The notes under the pieces were generated by a model. It ran no database searches, was not told the DNA's origin, and saw only the letters and a list, made by a program, of their open reading frames with translations. The position numbers and the translations under genes were made by a program. From assembly GCA_025357945.1 (NCBI GenBank), contig JANYLJ010000008.1, positions 48,684-112,683 of the forward strand: 64,000 nucleotides of DNA. Reading direction: 5' to 3'. This document shows positions 26,135 through 36,265 of the stretch, in pieces; the stretch's first letter is position 1, and the number at the start of each line of letters is the position of its first letter. This DNA comes from Gemmatimonadota bacterium. Its GTDB lineage: Bacteria > Gemmatimonadota > Gemmatimonadetes > Gemmatimonadales > GWC2-71-9.

Positions 26135-26725
26135 ATGAATCCGCATGACCCGAAGCACCTGACCGCCGACGAGCTCGACGCGCTTCTCACCGACAGTAGC
26201 TCGCAGCTGGTCGCGTCGCATATTGCGACGTGCCCAGCCTGCGCTGCCATGGTCGAACGCGATGGGAAGCTCGTCGCGATGTTGGCAGTGCTGCCGTACT
26301 TCGACGTTTCGGCCGGCTTCAGTGACCGCGTCATGCGCGGCCTGGCTCCCCGGCAGGCGCCAGTGGTCGCCGCGCCAGTGATCGCCAGCCCGCGGGTGGT
26401 GGCAGCCCGGCGACGGGCGATCGGCACCCTGCTGCTTGCCGGCGGTGGCGTGGCGGCAGGATTCGCGTGGGCCACGGCGCACCCTGCCGACGCGCTCCGC
26501 TGGTCGGCGCCGGCGCTGCAGGACACGGGGCACGCCCTGTGGCTGTCGCTCCAGACTGTCGTCGCCAACGCCACCGAGCAGCCCTGGTTCTCGTCGGTCC
26601 AGGACGCGATGGCCACGCCGGCTCGCGCCCTCTTTGCCTTGGCAGCCGCGGCTGGTGCCTATGCCGTCGCCCTTGTGGGTCTCCGGCGACTGATGACCGA
26701 GCCGGCGACTGATGCGGGCTGGTAA
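26135..26725 (+). CDS. Zinc-finger anti-sigma factor, membrane bound
   Basis: The protein has 196 aa. The N-terminal anti-sigma zinc motif is HIATCPAC (H-x3-C-x2-C) at about 33-40 with an upstream helix HLTADELDALLTD. TM helix about 92-112 (AIGTLLLAGGGVAAGFAWATA) and a second about 165-187 (ALFALAAAAGAYAVALVGL), so the sensor loop of about 50 residues is periplasmic. It should bind the upstream ECF sigma factor. Its 3' end overlaps the next gene by 14 bp. Confidence 0.85.
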   Translation: MNPHDPKHLTADELDALLTDSSSQLVASHIATCPACAAMVERDGKLVAMLAVLPYFDVSAGFSDRVMRGLAPRQAPVVAAPVIASPRVVAARRRAIGTLLLAGGGVAAGFAWATAHPADALRWSAPALQDTGHALWLSLQTVVANATEQPWFSSVQDAMATPARALFALAAAAGAYAVALVGLRRLMTEPATDAGW

Positions 26726-27944
26726 CCGGAAGGCCGCGCTCCTTTTCGTCGCAGCGCTGATTCCCGTGGGCCGCCTGGTGGCGGCCCCGGTGCGCGATGG
26801 TGGCGGGCATGTACCCGAGCGGGTTCGGCGCCTGCTCCTCGCGACACTCCTCCACGACAACGGGCCGACCCCGGAAGTAGTGCAGCCGGCCGATTCGCAG
26901 GGTCACACCGTCAATCCCGCCCACCTCGACCAGCCGCTGCAACTGGAGCGAGAGTTGCGTGCCTCGTTGGGCAAGCCGCTCGGCGCCACCCGCCTTAGCG
27001 TGACCGGGGGCAGCGCCCGAATCGGGCACTATTCCGTGGGATCCGATGAGACCATCCACGGCCATGTGGTCGTGCTCGAAGGAAGCGCCGAGGTGCATGG
27101 TCGGGTTGAGGGAAACGTGGTAACGCTCGACGGCGATATCACCGTGTTCCCCGGCGGCTCGATCATTGGCGATGTGCTGTCGATCGGCGGCGCGGTACAC
27201 AAAGTCGGCAACGGCACCATCAGCGGTACGGTACAAGCGCTCGAAGCGCTCGTGACACCGCCGGCCGGACCGCCGGCGTCGATCATGGGTCAGATCCTGC
27301 GGCACGGCGCCGGACTCGCCGGGTTGGTGCTCACACTCACCGTGCTCGGCTTCGGCCTGGTGACCTTCGGTCGTCCGAACCTGGAGATCGTCTCCGACAC
27401 TGTCACGCATTCGTTCGGTCGAAGCTTCCTCGCCGGGCTGCTCGGGCAGGTCCTCGTGTTGCCGACGTTCGGTATGTTGGTGATCGGCCTGGCACTCACA
27501 ATCGCCGGCGCGCTGCTGCTCCCCTTCGCCATCGCGGTCTATGTGCTGCTCGTGCTGGTGACGACAATCGGCGGCCTGCTCGCCGTCGCGCACGCTGTCG
27601 GTGAGCGGATCACACATCGCCGCATGGCGCGCGGCATCGTGGTGTCACCCAATTCGTATCGCTACGTCGTCACCGGACTTGGGCTTGTGGCGGCGATCTG
27701 GCTTGGGTGGGTCGCCTTCGGCTGGGTTCCAGTGGCTGGAACGCTGATGCTGATGGCGGCAGGTCTGACTACCTGGACGGTCGCGACAGTCGGGTTCGGG
27801 GCGGCGCTCTTGTCGCGCGGCGGTATTCGCGAGCACTTCGCTGGCCGACTGATCGCGCCGGAGATGATGACCGACGAATACCTGTGGGCGACGCCGCAAT
27901 TTGGTGTGCCCGCGGTCCAGCGACCGCCGAAGCAACCAGAGTGA
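26712..27944 (+). CDS. Exported bactofilin-like/polymer-forming domain protein with C-terminal membrane helices
   Basis: The protein has 410 aa. N-terminal signal-like segment (AALLFVAALIPVGRLVAAP), then a short right-handed beta-helix stretch about 95-165 (TIHGHVVVLEGSAEVHGRVE, TLDGDITVFPGGSIIGDVLS) as in polymer-forming cytoskeletal/bactofilin proteins, then about five or six membrane helices (195-370). The combination of an exported polymer-forming module and a polytopic domain is recurrent next to ECF modules in this lineage as far as I recall. It is probably an envelope-stress effector of the sigma factor. Start at ATG 26712 overlaps the anti-sigma gene. Confidence 0.75.
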   Translation: MRAGNRKAALLFVAALIPVGRLVAAPVRDGGGHVPERVRRLLLATLLHDNGPTPEVVQPADSQGHTVNPAHLDQPLQLERELRASLGKPLGATRLSVTGGSARIGHYSVGSDETIHGHVVVLEGSAEVHGRVEGNVVTLDGDITVFPGGSIIGDVLSIGGAVHKVGNGTISGTVQALEALVTPPAGPPASIMGQILRHGAGLAGLVLTLTVLGFGLVTFGRPNLEIVSDTVTHSFGRSFLAGLLGQVLVLPTFGMLVIGLALTIAGALLLPFAIAVYVLLVLVTTIGGLLAVAHAVGERITHRRMARGIVVSPNSYRYVVTGLGLVAAIWLGWVAFGWVPVAGTLMLMAAGLTTWTVATVGFGAALLSRGGIREHFAGRLIAPEMMTDEYLWATPQFGVPAVQRPPKQPE

Positions 27945-28804
27945 TGCGCCGCCTTGTCCTGCTGGGGGTCGTCCTGGGGCTACATGACCTCGACCCCTCG
28001 CGTTGCTCGGGACAGGCGATGCGCGCTTTCTCGGTAACCCGTCCGGTCGCAGCGGAACGCTTCCTCCACGTCACGCTCGACTTCGGCGGCGGCACTGTGG
28101 TGCTGGTTCCCGCGTCGGCGGGTGAACTGTACGGACTGCAGCTCCGCTACGACGCCGATCGCTCGGCGCCGGTGCAACAATACGACGCCCGCACCGGAAT
28201 CCTCCACCTCGGCGTCGCGTCGGTGGGCAGCATGGGGGTGCGCGTCACGTCCCGGGCCCAGTTGGAGCAGACGGCCCGGTTCGAGTTCTCGCCCGATGTG
28301 CCACTGGCACTCTTCGCCACACTCGGCGCCAGTGACGCGACGATCGACCTGGGGGGCATGACGCTCACCGAACTCGAAATCCGGAGCACTGCGACGCACG
28401 CAACGGTGGACTTCTCGCGGCCGACGCGGGGTACCTGCAAGTCGGCGACGTTCACGGTGGGTGCCGCCCAGGTTGACGTCCGGCATCTCGCGCAGGCGGG
28501 GTGCGAAGCACTCCGGGTCGACGGCGGCGTGGGCGGCGCCTCGTTGAGCTTCGATGGCGCCTGGCGAAGGGATCTGAGCCTGGTAGTCGATCTCGCCATG
28601 GGCAGACTGACACTGCAATTGCCTCGGGGAACCGGTGTCCGCTTGACCGGTCAGCGCTTCCTGGCGCCGTTCGACAGCAAGGGATTCGTCCGAACCGGCG
28701 ACATCTGGACGACAGCGGGGTACGAACGGGCGCCGCACAAACTCACTGTCGAGTTGAAGGCGTCGATGGTCGGGATTGACGTGCAGTGGATTGAACAACG
28801 GTAA
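27944..28804 (+). CDS. Exported toast-rack/LiaF-like beta protein
   Basis: The protein has 286 aa, start ATG overlapping the previous TGA. After a hydrophobic start MRRLVLLGVVLGL the chain becomes a repetitive beta-sheet (FLHVTLDFGGGTVVLVPASA, ATIDLGGMTLTELEIRSTAT, SLSFDGAWRRDLSLVVDLAM), the pattern of the toast-rack/LiaF C-terminal superfamily, ending LTVELKASMVGIDVQW. The signal region is unusual: DLDPSRCSGQAMRAF after the hydrophobic core is encoded by CCCTCGCGTTGCTCGGGACA, resembling the dispersed repeat near 22015, so repeat DNA may have inserted there. It is the last gene of the ECF operon. Confidence 0.7.
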   Translation: MRRLVLLGVVLGLHDLDPSRCSGQAMRAFSVTRPVAAERFLHVTLDFGGGTVVLVPASAGELYGLQLRYDADRSAPVQQYDARTGILHLGVASVGSMGVRVTSRAQLEQTARFEFSPDVPLALFATLGASDATIDLGGMTLTELEIRSTATHATVDFSRPTRGTCKSATFTVGAAQVDVRHLAQAGCEALRVDGGVGGASLSFDGAWRRDLSLVVDLAMGRLTLQLPRGTGVRLTGQRFLAPFDSKGFVRTGDIWTTAGYERAPHKLTVELKASMVGIDVQWIEQR

Positions 28805-29725
28805 TCACTTCTTCGCGCTGACCTTGTTGTAGTCCGGCCACTCCGTAATCAACCCACCCGACAGTGTCGTGCGTGACACACCAGCCACCAGTTGCGCTTG
28901 ATAGTGCGTCAGCCAGAAATCGAAGGGATCGCGCGCGTCGTGGTCGACGACCAGCAGGTCTGCCGGGGTCATGGTCAGCCTGCCGAACCGGATCGTGCTG
29001 CCACGAAAGTACATGTAGTTCGTGACACGCGAATCGGGAATGGCCAGCGCGGTTGTCCCGCCATGCCTCCCGAACTGCAGTGTGATCGCGGAATCGCGCA
29101 CCGCGGCGGCAGTGAGCTTGCCGCGGATGAGCGGCGGCGGGAGCATCAGTGCGGGCGCCAGCAGCAGGTCATTCCCTTCGATCCGCACGCCGGTCGCCTT
29201 CTTGACGTTGGCGAGTTTCTGCAGCGACAGCCCGAACGTCTTCATCAAGCCCGTCGCGCCGATGCCGAACACCTTGATCGACACCGGGTGGAGGCGGAGT
29301 TCCGCGGTCGCGGTGACGGAAACGTCGCACACGATACTGAACGGAAGGCCATGGAGTCGGCCACTCTGCTTGAGGCGGCCGCCTTCGGTAGACGTGGTGA
29401 GAGCGCGGAGCGGCGAGCCATCGTAGTTGAAGACGTAACGGTTGAGCAGTTCGCCGAGCGAGGTCATCGTCACGCCGATCGCGGCGGTATCCATTTCGAT
29501 GTCGAAAGAGAGCTTGTCGTCGAAGGAGGCGGGGAGGTTCGGGCGGCGTGCGACCAACCGGCCGCGCAAGTATTCGATGTGCAAGATCACGGTCGAGTCG
29601 ACATGAAAGTCGACGCGTCGCATCGCCGTTTCGACGGCGCCGGCCTGTGCCACGAGCGCCGTGACCGAGCCGACCAGCAGCAGGCAGGTGAGTGGTACGA
29701 CGACCGACGCAAGGCGTCGTTTCAT
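28805..29725 (-). CDS. Exported hypothetical protein
   Basis: The protein has 306 aa with a signal peptide (RRLASVVVPLTCLLLVGSVT, cleavage near ALVAQAGA). The mature chain has alternating strands and a repeated layout (VDSTVILHIEYLRGRLVARR, LSFDIEMDTAAIGVTMTSLG, LHPVSIKVFGIGATGLMKTF, LTMTPADLLVVDHDARDPFD), suggesting a periplasmic lipid- or hydrophobe-binding beta fold, but I cannot name the family. It converges tail-to-tail with the toast-rack gene (stops adjacent) and is preceded by a 66-bp gap to the next minus-strand gene's stop. Confidence 0.7.
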   Translation of the reverse strand: MKRRLASVVVPLTCLLLVGSVTALVAQAGAVETAMRRVDFHVDSTVILHIEYLRGRLVARRPNLPASFDDKLSFDIEMDTAAIGVTMTSLGELLNRYVFNYDGSPLRALTTSTEGGRLKQSGRLHGLPFSIVCDVSVTATAELRLHPVSIKVFGIGATGLMKTFGLSLQKLANVKKATGVRIEGNDLLLAPALMLPPPLIRGKLTAAAVRDSAITLQFGRHGGTTALAIPDSRVTNYMYFRGSTIRFGRLTMTPADLLVVDHDARDPFDFWLTHYQAQLVAGVSRTTLSGGLITEWPDYNKVSAKK

Positions 29726-29791
29726 GCTGTCTCCCGATGCGTGTCATGCGGGAGACGGCGTGCGGCGTGGCCTACAACACGTGTCTCGACG

Positions 29792-30229
29792 TTACTTCTC
29801 GCCGTGCAGGTTCACGCTGGCGACGCCGAGTCGGCATTTCGCCGGCCGGCTCCTGTCGCAGACCCCGGAGATCCACACCAATCCGGCCTTGATCCCGGCG
29901 CCGTCCCTGCCACCGGTCAAATTCGCGGGCGTTTCCGTGATGATCCCGCGGCGAATCGTCGGGGTGAACACCGCATCATACTGTTTCAGCAACGCGGTGG
30001 CGTTCGCGACGAGTGTGTGATGCTGCGCGTCGCGGTTGACGCCCAGCGGGTAGTTGACCATTCCTGCCACTGCCGCGCGATCGCCAGCGGCAACTGCCCT
30101 TTGCAACTTCCCGAGGAATGTCAGCACTTCCGCATCAGGCACGCCGGTAAACATGAATCGCTGCGCACTGACGGGACGCACCGCCGCGAGGAGCAGGGCG
30201 AAGAACAGGAATCTCAGCTTCCCGGTCAT
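29792..30229 (-). CDS. Small exported hypothetical protein
   Basis: The protein has 145 aa from ATG 30229 (MTGKLRFLFFALLLAAVRPV, cleavage after VSAQ); upstream codons to 30259 lack a ribosome site. The segment VLTFLGKLQRAVAAGDRAAV AGMVNYPLGVN resembles the short helical start of NTF2-like/DUF4440-type proteins (a helix pair followed by MVxYPLxV). Two Cys (GVCDRSRPAKC) may form a disulfide. Function unknown. Confidence 0.65.
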   Translation of the reverse strand: MTGKLRFLFFALLLAAVRPVSAQRFMFTGVPDAEVLTFLGKLQRAVAAGDRAAVAGMVNYPLGVNRDAQHHTLVANATALLKQYDAVFTPTIRRGIITETPANLTGGRDGAGIKAGLVWISGVCDRSRPAKCRLGVASVNLHGEK

Positions 30230-30255
30230 GGGTCCTTCGCAGTCATAGGTCCAAC

Positions 30256-31353
30256 TCACTCAAGTATGGGTAGGGAAATACCGGAAGTGACCACGCGCTG
30301 GCGCACCAACCCCGCGATCTCTCGCAAGATCACGGCAGCCGCCGACGTGGGCGCGGCCACCACGATCGGCTCGCCGCGATCGGCCGCGTCGACCAGACCA
30401 GCCTGCAATGGGATCTGACCGAGCAGTGGCACGCCGAGCTCATCGGCGAGCCGGGCGCCGCCCCCGGTACCGAACAGGTCGTGGCGCATCCCGGTGGCGG
30501 GGTCGATGAATCCGCTCATGTTCTCGATCACGCCGAGCACGGGCACATTGACGCGCTCGAACATCTTGGCGCCGCGCAGGGCATCCCCGACGGACACTTC
30601 CTGCGGCGTAGTCACGATCACCGCGCCACTCACCAGCACCTGCTGGACCAGCGAAAGCTGGGCATCGCCGGTACCCGGTGGCATGTCGCAGAGCAGGAAA
30701 TCGAGCTCGCCCCACTCGACGTCGTGAAGAAATTGTTTCAGGATCTTGGTGATGATCGGTCCGCGCCAGATCGCCGGGGCATCGCGATCGATCATGAAGC
30801 CAATCGACATCAGCTTGACCCCATGGGCTTCGAGCGGAAGGATGCGTCCGTTCCGTGTCAGCGGCTTCTCGAACAGGCCGAACATGCGCGGCATGTCGGG
30901 ACCGTAGAAATCGGCGTCGATGATTCCGACGCGGTAGCCGCTATCGGCCAGGGCAACCGCCAGGTTGACCGTCACGGTGGACTTGCCCACGCCGCCCTTG
31001 CCCGACGATACCGCGATCACCTTGCCGATTCCCGGCACTTCCATCGGCGTCGGGGCCGGCACCCCCGCCTGGGCGCTCTGGGGAGCGTCGTGGGTGGTCT
31101 TGGCGGGGCCGGCCGGGTCGGTCACGGTGATCTTCGGCTGCGGCAGCCCGGCGGCGATCACCGCCTGGCGGGCCTGCCGCACCAAGGTGGCCGGATCGTC
31201 GCGGCCGAGCCGGAAGGTGAAGCTCGATTCGCCGGTGGCGCCATCGACCGTGAGCTGGTCGATCATGTTGGCGGCGAGGAGTCCCTGACCCGTCCGTGAA
31301 TTGATCACACTGTCGAGGGCTGCCCGCACCCGTTCAAGATGAGGAGTGGTCAC
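30256..31353 (-). CDS. Mrp/ApbC-family Fe-S carrier P-loop ATPase
   Basis: The protein has 365 aa from GTG 31353. N-terminal MIP18/DUF59-like domain (1-95), Pro/Ala linker, then deviant Walker A GKGGVGKST and switch regions DADFYGPDMPRMFG and LDFLLCDMPPGTGDAQLS. The CxxC pair used for cluster binding in many Mrp proteins is not obvious at the C-terminal part, where GVIENMSGF occurs without following Cys, so cluster binding may rely on the adjacent protein. It overlaps the NifU-like gene upstream by 4 bp (GTGA), forming an Fe-S delivery pair. Confidence 0.93.
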   Translation of the reverse strand: MTTPHLERVRAALDSVINSRTGQGLLAANMIDQLTVDGATGESSFTFRLGRDDPATLVRQARQAVIAAGLPQPKITVTDPAGPAKTTHDAPQSAQAGVPAPTPMEVPGIGKVIAVSSGKGGVGKSTVTVNLAVALADSGYRVGIIDADFYGPDMPRMFGLFEKPLTRNGRILPLEAHGVKLMSIGFMIDRDAPAIWRGPIITKILKQFLHDVEWGELDFLLCDMPPGTGDAQLSLVQQVLVSGAVIVTTPQEVSVGDALRGAKMFERVNVPVLGVIENMSGFIDPATGMRHDLFGTGGGARLADELGVPLLGQIPLQAGLVDAADRGEPIVVAAPTSAAAVILREIAGLVRQRVVTSGISLPILE

Positions 31354-31595
31354 ACGGCCTCGACGGCGAGCACCTCAGGCACGGCTTTGCGTAGGCGCTG
31401 CTCAAGGCCCTGCTTCAGGGTCACGCTGGAGGCGGAACAGCCGACGCAGGTGCCGCCGAAGCGGACCAGCAGGCGGCCGGCGGCCGCGTCGAAATCGATG
31501 ACCTCGACCGTTCCCTTGTGGGAGGCGATATACGGGCGCATTTCGTCGATGGTGCGATCGATGCGGCTGAGGAGATCCGTCTCGGTTTCGAGCAT
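31350..31595 (-). CDS. NifU C-terminal-domain Fe-S protein
   Basis: The protein has 81 aa: a stand-alone NifU C-terminal domain with IDEMRPYIASHKGTVEVIDF, LLVRFGGTCVGCSASSVTLK (CVGC is the cluster-binding CxxC) and LKQGLEQRLRKAVPEV. It binds a labile cluster at a dimer interface and passes it to clients. Coupled translationally to the Mrp-type ATPase. Confidence 0.93.
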   Translation of the reverse strand: MLETETDLLSRIDRTIDEMRPYIASHKGTVEVIDFDAAAGRLLVRFGGTCVGCSASSVTLKQGLEQRLRKAVPEVLAVEAV

Positions 31596-31637
31596 GCTGG
31601 AAGATAATGCCGGGGTGAGGCCTGAGGCTCGGGGGGC

Positions 31638-32648
31638 TCAGTCCCTCAGAAACTCCCGCGCCGCCACCAGCACGGTCGCCTGCACGTCGGCGAGTGCGCC
31701 GGGAATGGCGACGCCGGACGCCTTGGCGTGGCCGCCGCCGCCGAACTGGCGCGCGAGCGTCGCCACGTTCACGTCGCCGACACTGCGCAGCGACACCTTC
31801 ACACGGTGCCCCGACATTTCGCGAAAGAGCAGCGCGAGCCGAACACCGCGAATCGACCGCGCGTGCTCGACCACGCCGTCGAGGTCGTCGGGATCGACGC
31901 CATGACGCGCGAGTGCACCCGGCGGAACCGTGACCCACGCCAGACCGATGTCGTCCTCGACGACGAGCGTCTGCAGCACTTCGGCAAGGAGTCGCGGCCG
32001 CCCGGCCGGGGCATCGGCATACACATCGAGATAGACCTGCTCGGGGTCCACGCCGACTTCGAGCAGGTCCGCGGCGACCCGCAACGTGCGCGGTCGTGTG
32101 TTGGAGAACCGGAAGCCGCCGGTGTCGGTGACGAGTGCCACGTAGAGCGCGTGCGCGGCCGCCGGCGTGAGGCGCCAGCCAAGCTCCTGGGCGAGCAGGA
32201 AGACCAACTCGCCGGTCGCGGCCGCACTGGCGTCCACGAAGCGTGGTCCCACCGGGAGTGTGCCCGGGCTGATGTGATGGTCGATGCACGCCACCGGCAC
32301 GCCGCGCTCGCGCGCGGCGTCGCCGAGTGAGCCGAGCCGGGAGAGGTCGGCGATGTCGAGGACGATGATGGCGTCGGCGCGGCGCAATTCCTTGACGGCC
32401 TGAGCCGAGCGATCGGCCTCCGGGATACCGGCGAACAGGAAGGCGAAGCGAGCCGGCGTCGGCGTCGGATTGGTGACGCTTACCTCGGCGCCGAGCGCGC
32501 GCAGGAGGTGCACCATCGCGACCTCGCTGCCGAGCCCGTCGCCGTCGGGGTTGACGTGCGTCGTGAGGCAGATGCGCGTACCGGCATGAATCAGCGCCGC
32601 GATCTCGCGGGCCGCAGTTCGCATGGTGGCAGGATCAGGTCCGGTCAT
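31638..32648 (-). CDS. nrnA: DHH-family bifunctional oligoribonuclease/PAP phosphatase (NrnA-like)
   Basis: The protein has 336 aa. Metal motifs in order: THVNPDGDGLGSEVAM, DIADLSRLG, CIDHHISPG (the DHH box), DTGGFRFSN; C-terminal DHHA1 domain with FGGGGHAKASG. NrnA degrades nanoRNA and pAp. Start ATG 32648. The gene is upstream of nifU by 42 bp on the same strand. The 149-bp divergent gap to the permease contains TTGACA at 32680-32685 without a clear -10. Confidence 0.93.
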   Translation of the reverse strand: MTGPDPATMRTAAREIAALIHAGTRICLTTHVNPDGDGLGSEVAMVHLLRALGAEVSVTNPTPTPARFAFLFAGIPEADRSAQAVKELRRADAIIVLDIADLSRLGSLGDAARERGVPVACIDHHISPGTLPVGPRFVDASAAATGELVFLLAQELGWRLTPAAAHALYVALVTDTGGFRFSNTRPRTLRVAADLLEVGVDPEQVYLDVYADAPAGRPRLLAEVLQTLVVEDDIGLAWVTVPPGALARHGVDPDDLDGVVEHARSIRGVRLALLFREMSGHRVKVSLRSVGDVNVATLARQFGGGGHAKASGVAIPGALADVQATVLVAAREFLRD

Positions 32649-32797
32649 CGCGGAAAGGTAATCCTCGTGGTCGGCCTTCTTGACACGCCTTGCGAGCGGG
32701 CGCAGCTTTGCGGGAAGCTTCTTCCATCCTCGCGCCGATCATTCCCCGCGGCGTGGTGCTACCCGGACGCACACACCGACAACCGAGAGGCAATATC

Positions 32798-34276
32798 GTG
32801 GCTGGCTCATTGTTTCGGACCAAGTCAATTGACCGCCTCATGTCCGACGGCGGCGAGGGCGGCGAGTCCGGCCTCAAGCGCACCCTCGGCGCCTGGTCAC
32901 TGATCGGTCTCGGCATTGGCGCGATCATCGGCGCCGGCCTTTTCGTCAGGACGGCCGCTGCGATCGCCGATCGTGCCGGCCCGTCAGTAACGCTCGCGTT
33001 CATGGTGGCCGGTCTCGGGTGCGCCTTCGCCGGACTCTGTTACGCCGAGTTCGCGTCGATGATCCCGATTGCGGGAAGCGCATACACCTACTCCTACGCG
33101 ACGATGGGAGAACTTGTCGCCTGGATCATTGGCTGGGATCTCGTACTTGAATACGCGGTTGGTGCCGCCACGGTCGCGATCGCGTGGAGCGAGTACCTCA
33201 ACAAGGCGCTCGAGTTCGTCGGAATGCACGTGCCGTATCAGTGGTGTCATTCGCCATTCCAATTGGACCCCGCCGGAAGCGGACTCCATGGCATCATCAA
33301 CATTCCGGCGATCGTCATTCTCTTCCTGCTGACGGCACTCCTGGTACGCGGCACCAAGGAATCGGCAATCGTGAACAACCTGATCGTCATCGCCAAGGTC
33401 GCCATCGTCATCCTGGTGATTGCCGTCGGCTGGGGCTTCATGAATCCGGCAAACCACACGCCGTACATCCCGCCGCCGAGCAAATACACCGATTCCGCGG
33501 GCATCACGCACGCCTTTGGTGGGATCATGGGGGTCCTGGGGGCCGCGGGAACCGTGTTCTTCGCCTTCATTGGATTCGACGCGGTGTCCACGGCGGCGCA
33601 GGAAGCGAAAAACCCGAAGCGCGATATGCCGATCGGTATCCTTGGTTCGTTGGCGATCTGCACCGTGCTGTATGTCCTCTTCTCCCATGTGCTCAGCGGC
33701 GTGGGGTCGGTCGAGGATTTCCGGACGGCTGGACGCGAAGGGTCAGTCGCATTTGTCATCACGAAGTACATGACCGGGTATGCCTGGCTCGCGAAGCTCG
33801 TTACCATCGCGATCCTGGCCGGGTTCTCGTCCGTCATTCTGGTCATGCTGCTCGGTCAGTCACGTGTGTTCTACTCAATGAGCCGTGATGGCCTGGTGCC
33901 GAAAGCGTTTTCGGACGTTCATCCAAAGCACCGCACGCCGTACAAGTCGAACTGGCTCTTCTTCGTCTTCACGGCGCTTTTCGCCGGGTTCATCCCCGGC
34001 GACATCGTGGGCGACATGACCAGCATCGGCACGCTCTTCGCCTTCATCCTGGTCTCCATCGGTGTCTGGATTCTCCGGGTGCGCCGGCCAGAGCTGGTGC
34101 GTGGATTCCGGGTGCCGGCCGTCCCGCTTGTCGCGAGCCTCGCCGTCATCGTCTGCAGCGCTATGGTCTTCGGACTGGGGCTGGCCAACTGGCTGCGGCT
34201 TGGCATCTGGCTCGTGATTGGCCTGGTGATCTACTTCGGGTACAGCCAGCGGAACAGCAAGATGAACACGGAGTAA
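32798..34276 (+). CDS. APC-family amino acid permease (cationic amino acid transporter type)
   Basis: The protein has 492 aa from GTG 32798, 7 nt after GAGAGG; the frame is open upstream to 32690 but has no second site. N-terminus FRTKSIDRLMSDGGEGGESG, then about 12 membrane helices; first helix carries the APC consensus LIGLGIGAIIGAGLFV. Long extracytoplasmic loop CHSPFQLDPAGSGLHG between helices and FAFIGFDAVSTAAQEAKNPKRDMP after TM6 match YfnA/CAT proteins. It imports amino acids; substrate unknown. Convergent with guaB across a terminator flanked by heptamer arrays. Confidence 0.93.
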   Translation: MAGSLFRTKSIDRLMSDGGEGGESGLKRTLGAWSLIGLGIGAIIGAGLFVRTAAAIADRAGPSVTLAFMVAGLGCAFAGLCYAEFASMIPIAGSAYTYSYATMGELVAWIIGWDLVLEYAVGAATVAIAWSEYLNKALEFVGMHVPYQWCHSPFQLDPAGSGLHGIINIPAIVILFLLTALLVRGTKESAIVNNLIVIAKVAIVILVIAVGWGFMNPANHTPYIPPPSKYTDSAGITHAFGGIMGVLGAAGTVFFAFIGFDAVSTAAQEAKNPKRDMPIGILGSLAICTVLYVLFSHVLSGVGSVEDFRTAGREGSVAFVITKYMTGYAWLAKLVTIAILAGFSSVILVMLLGQSRVFYSMSRDGLVPKAFSDVHPKHRTPYKSNWLFFVFTALFAGFIPGDIVGDMTSIGTLFAFILVSIGVWILRVRRPELVRGFRVPAVPLVASLAVIVCSAMVFGLGLANWLRLGIWLVIGLVIYFGYSQRNSKMNTE

Positions 34277-34278
34277 CG

Positions 34279-34377
34279 AGCGACGAGCGACGAGAGACGA
34301 GAACGGCTCGCGGCAGAAAAGAAGGGGCTCCGATCCGGGGCCCCTTTCTCTCGTCTCTCGTCTCTCGTCTCTCGGTA
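34279..34377. terminator. Terminator hairpin inside an inverted heptamer pair
   Basis: Directly after the permease TAA the sequence reads GAGCGACGAGCGACGAGAGA (GACGAGA family), then AAGGGGC...GCCCCTT (34322-34328 with 34340-34346) flanked by AAAAG and TTTCTC, then (TCTCGTC)3 up to the guaB stop at 34379. The inner hairpin has A-rich left and T-rich right flanks, fitting bidirectional termination for two convergent genes; the outer arms extend the stem. Confidence 0.8.
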
Positions 34378-34378
34378 C

Positions 34379-35908
<1,530 letters not shown>

Positions 35909-36256
35909 TCAAGGCGGCTCCGGCTTGGGGGAAGCATCGGGCTTTGGCGCGGTGACGCTTTGTGCCGTCCTGGAGGCTTCGTCCACCACCGCCTGTGCCG
36001 CCGTGGCAAGTCCCTTCATCACCTTGGCGGCGCCATCGAAAAATCCCACGGTGCCGCTGATGGCGTCGAGCGGCATTTTGCCGGCACGCATCAGATCCTG
36101 CGCCCGATCGGTCAGCTTGGTGAAGGCGTTGCTCGGATTGGCACGCTCGGCGTACTTGCTCTCGAGAAATTCCACGTAGTCCAACACCTGATAGCCGCGC
36201 TCGTCGGCGAGTGGTTCGAGCGCGCGCAGGATGCGCTCCTTCAACTGTTCGTTCAT
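35909..36256 (-). CDS. Small hypothetical protein with helical N-terminus
   Basis: The protein has 115 aa. N-terminal 45 residues (LKERILRALEPLADERGYQV LDYVEFLESKYAER) form amphipathic helices of the type seen in short DUF2281-like proteins; the middle has AISGTVGFFDGAAKVMKGLA, a weakly hydrophobic segment, and the tail is low complexity, rich in Pro and Lys. No signal peptide. It is 9 bp downstream of the SH3-like protein gene and probably co-transcribed. Function unknown. Confidence 0.7.
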   Translation of the reverse strand: MNEQLKERILRALEPLADERGYQVLDYVEFLESKYAERANPSNAFTKLTDRAQDLMRAGKMPLDAISGTVGFFDGAAKVMKGLATAAQAVVDEASRTAQSVTAPKPDASPKPEPP

Positions 36257-36265
36257 CGCTACCCC

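Noticed and set aside
28892..30418. 508-codon plus-strand frame
   Set aside because: Antisense to two signal-peptide-bearing genes; no motifs.
32680..32709. sigma70 promoter (TTGACA) upstream of the permease
   Set aside because: No -10-like hexamer at 16-19 bp spacing.
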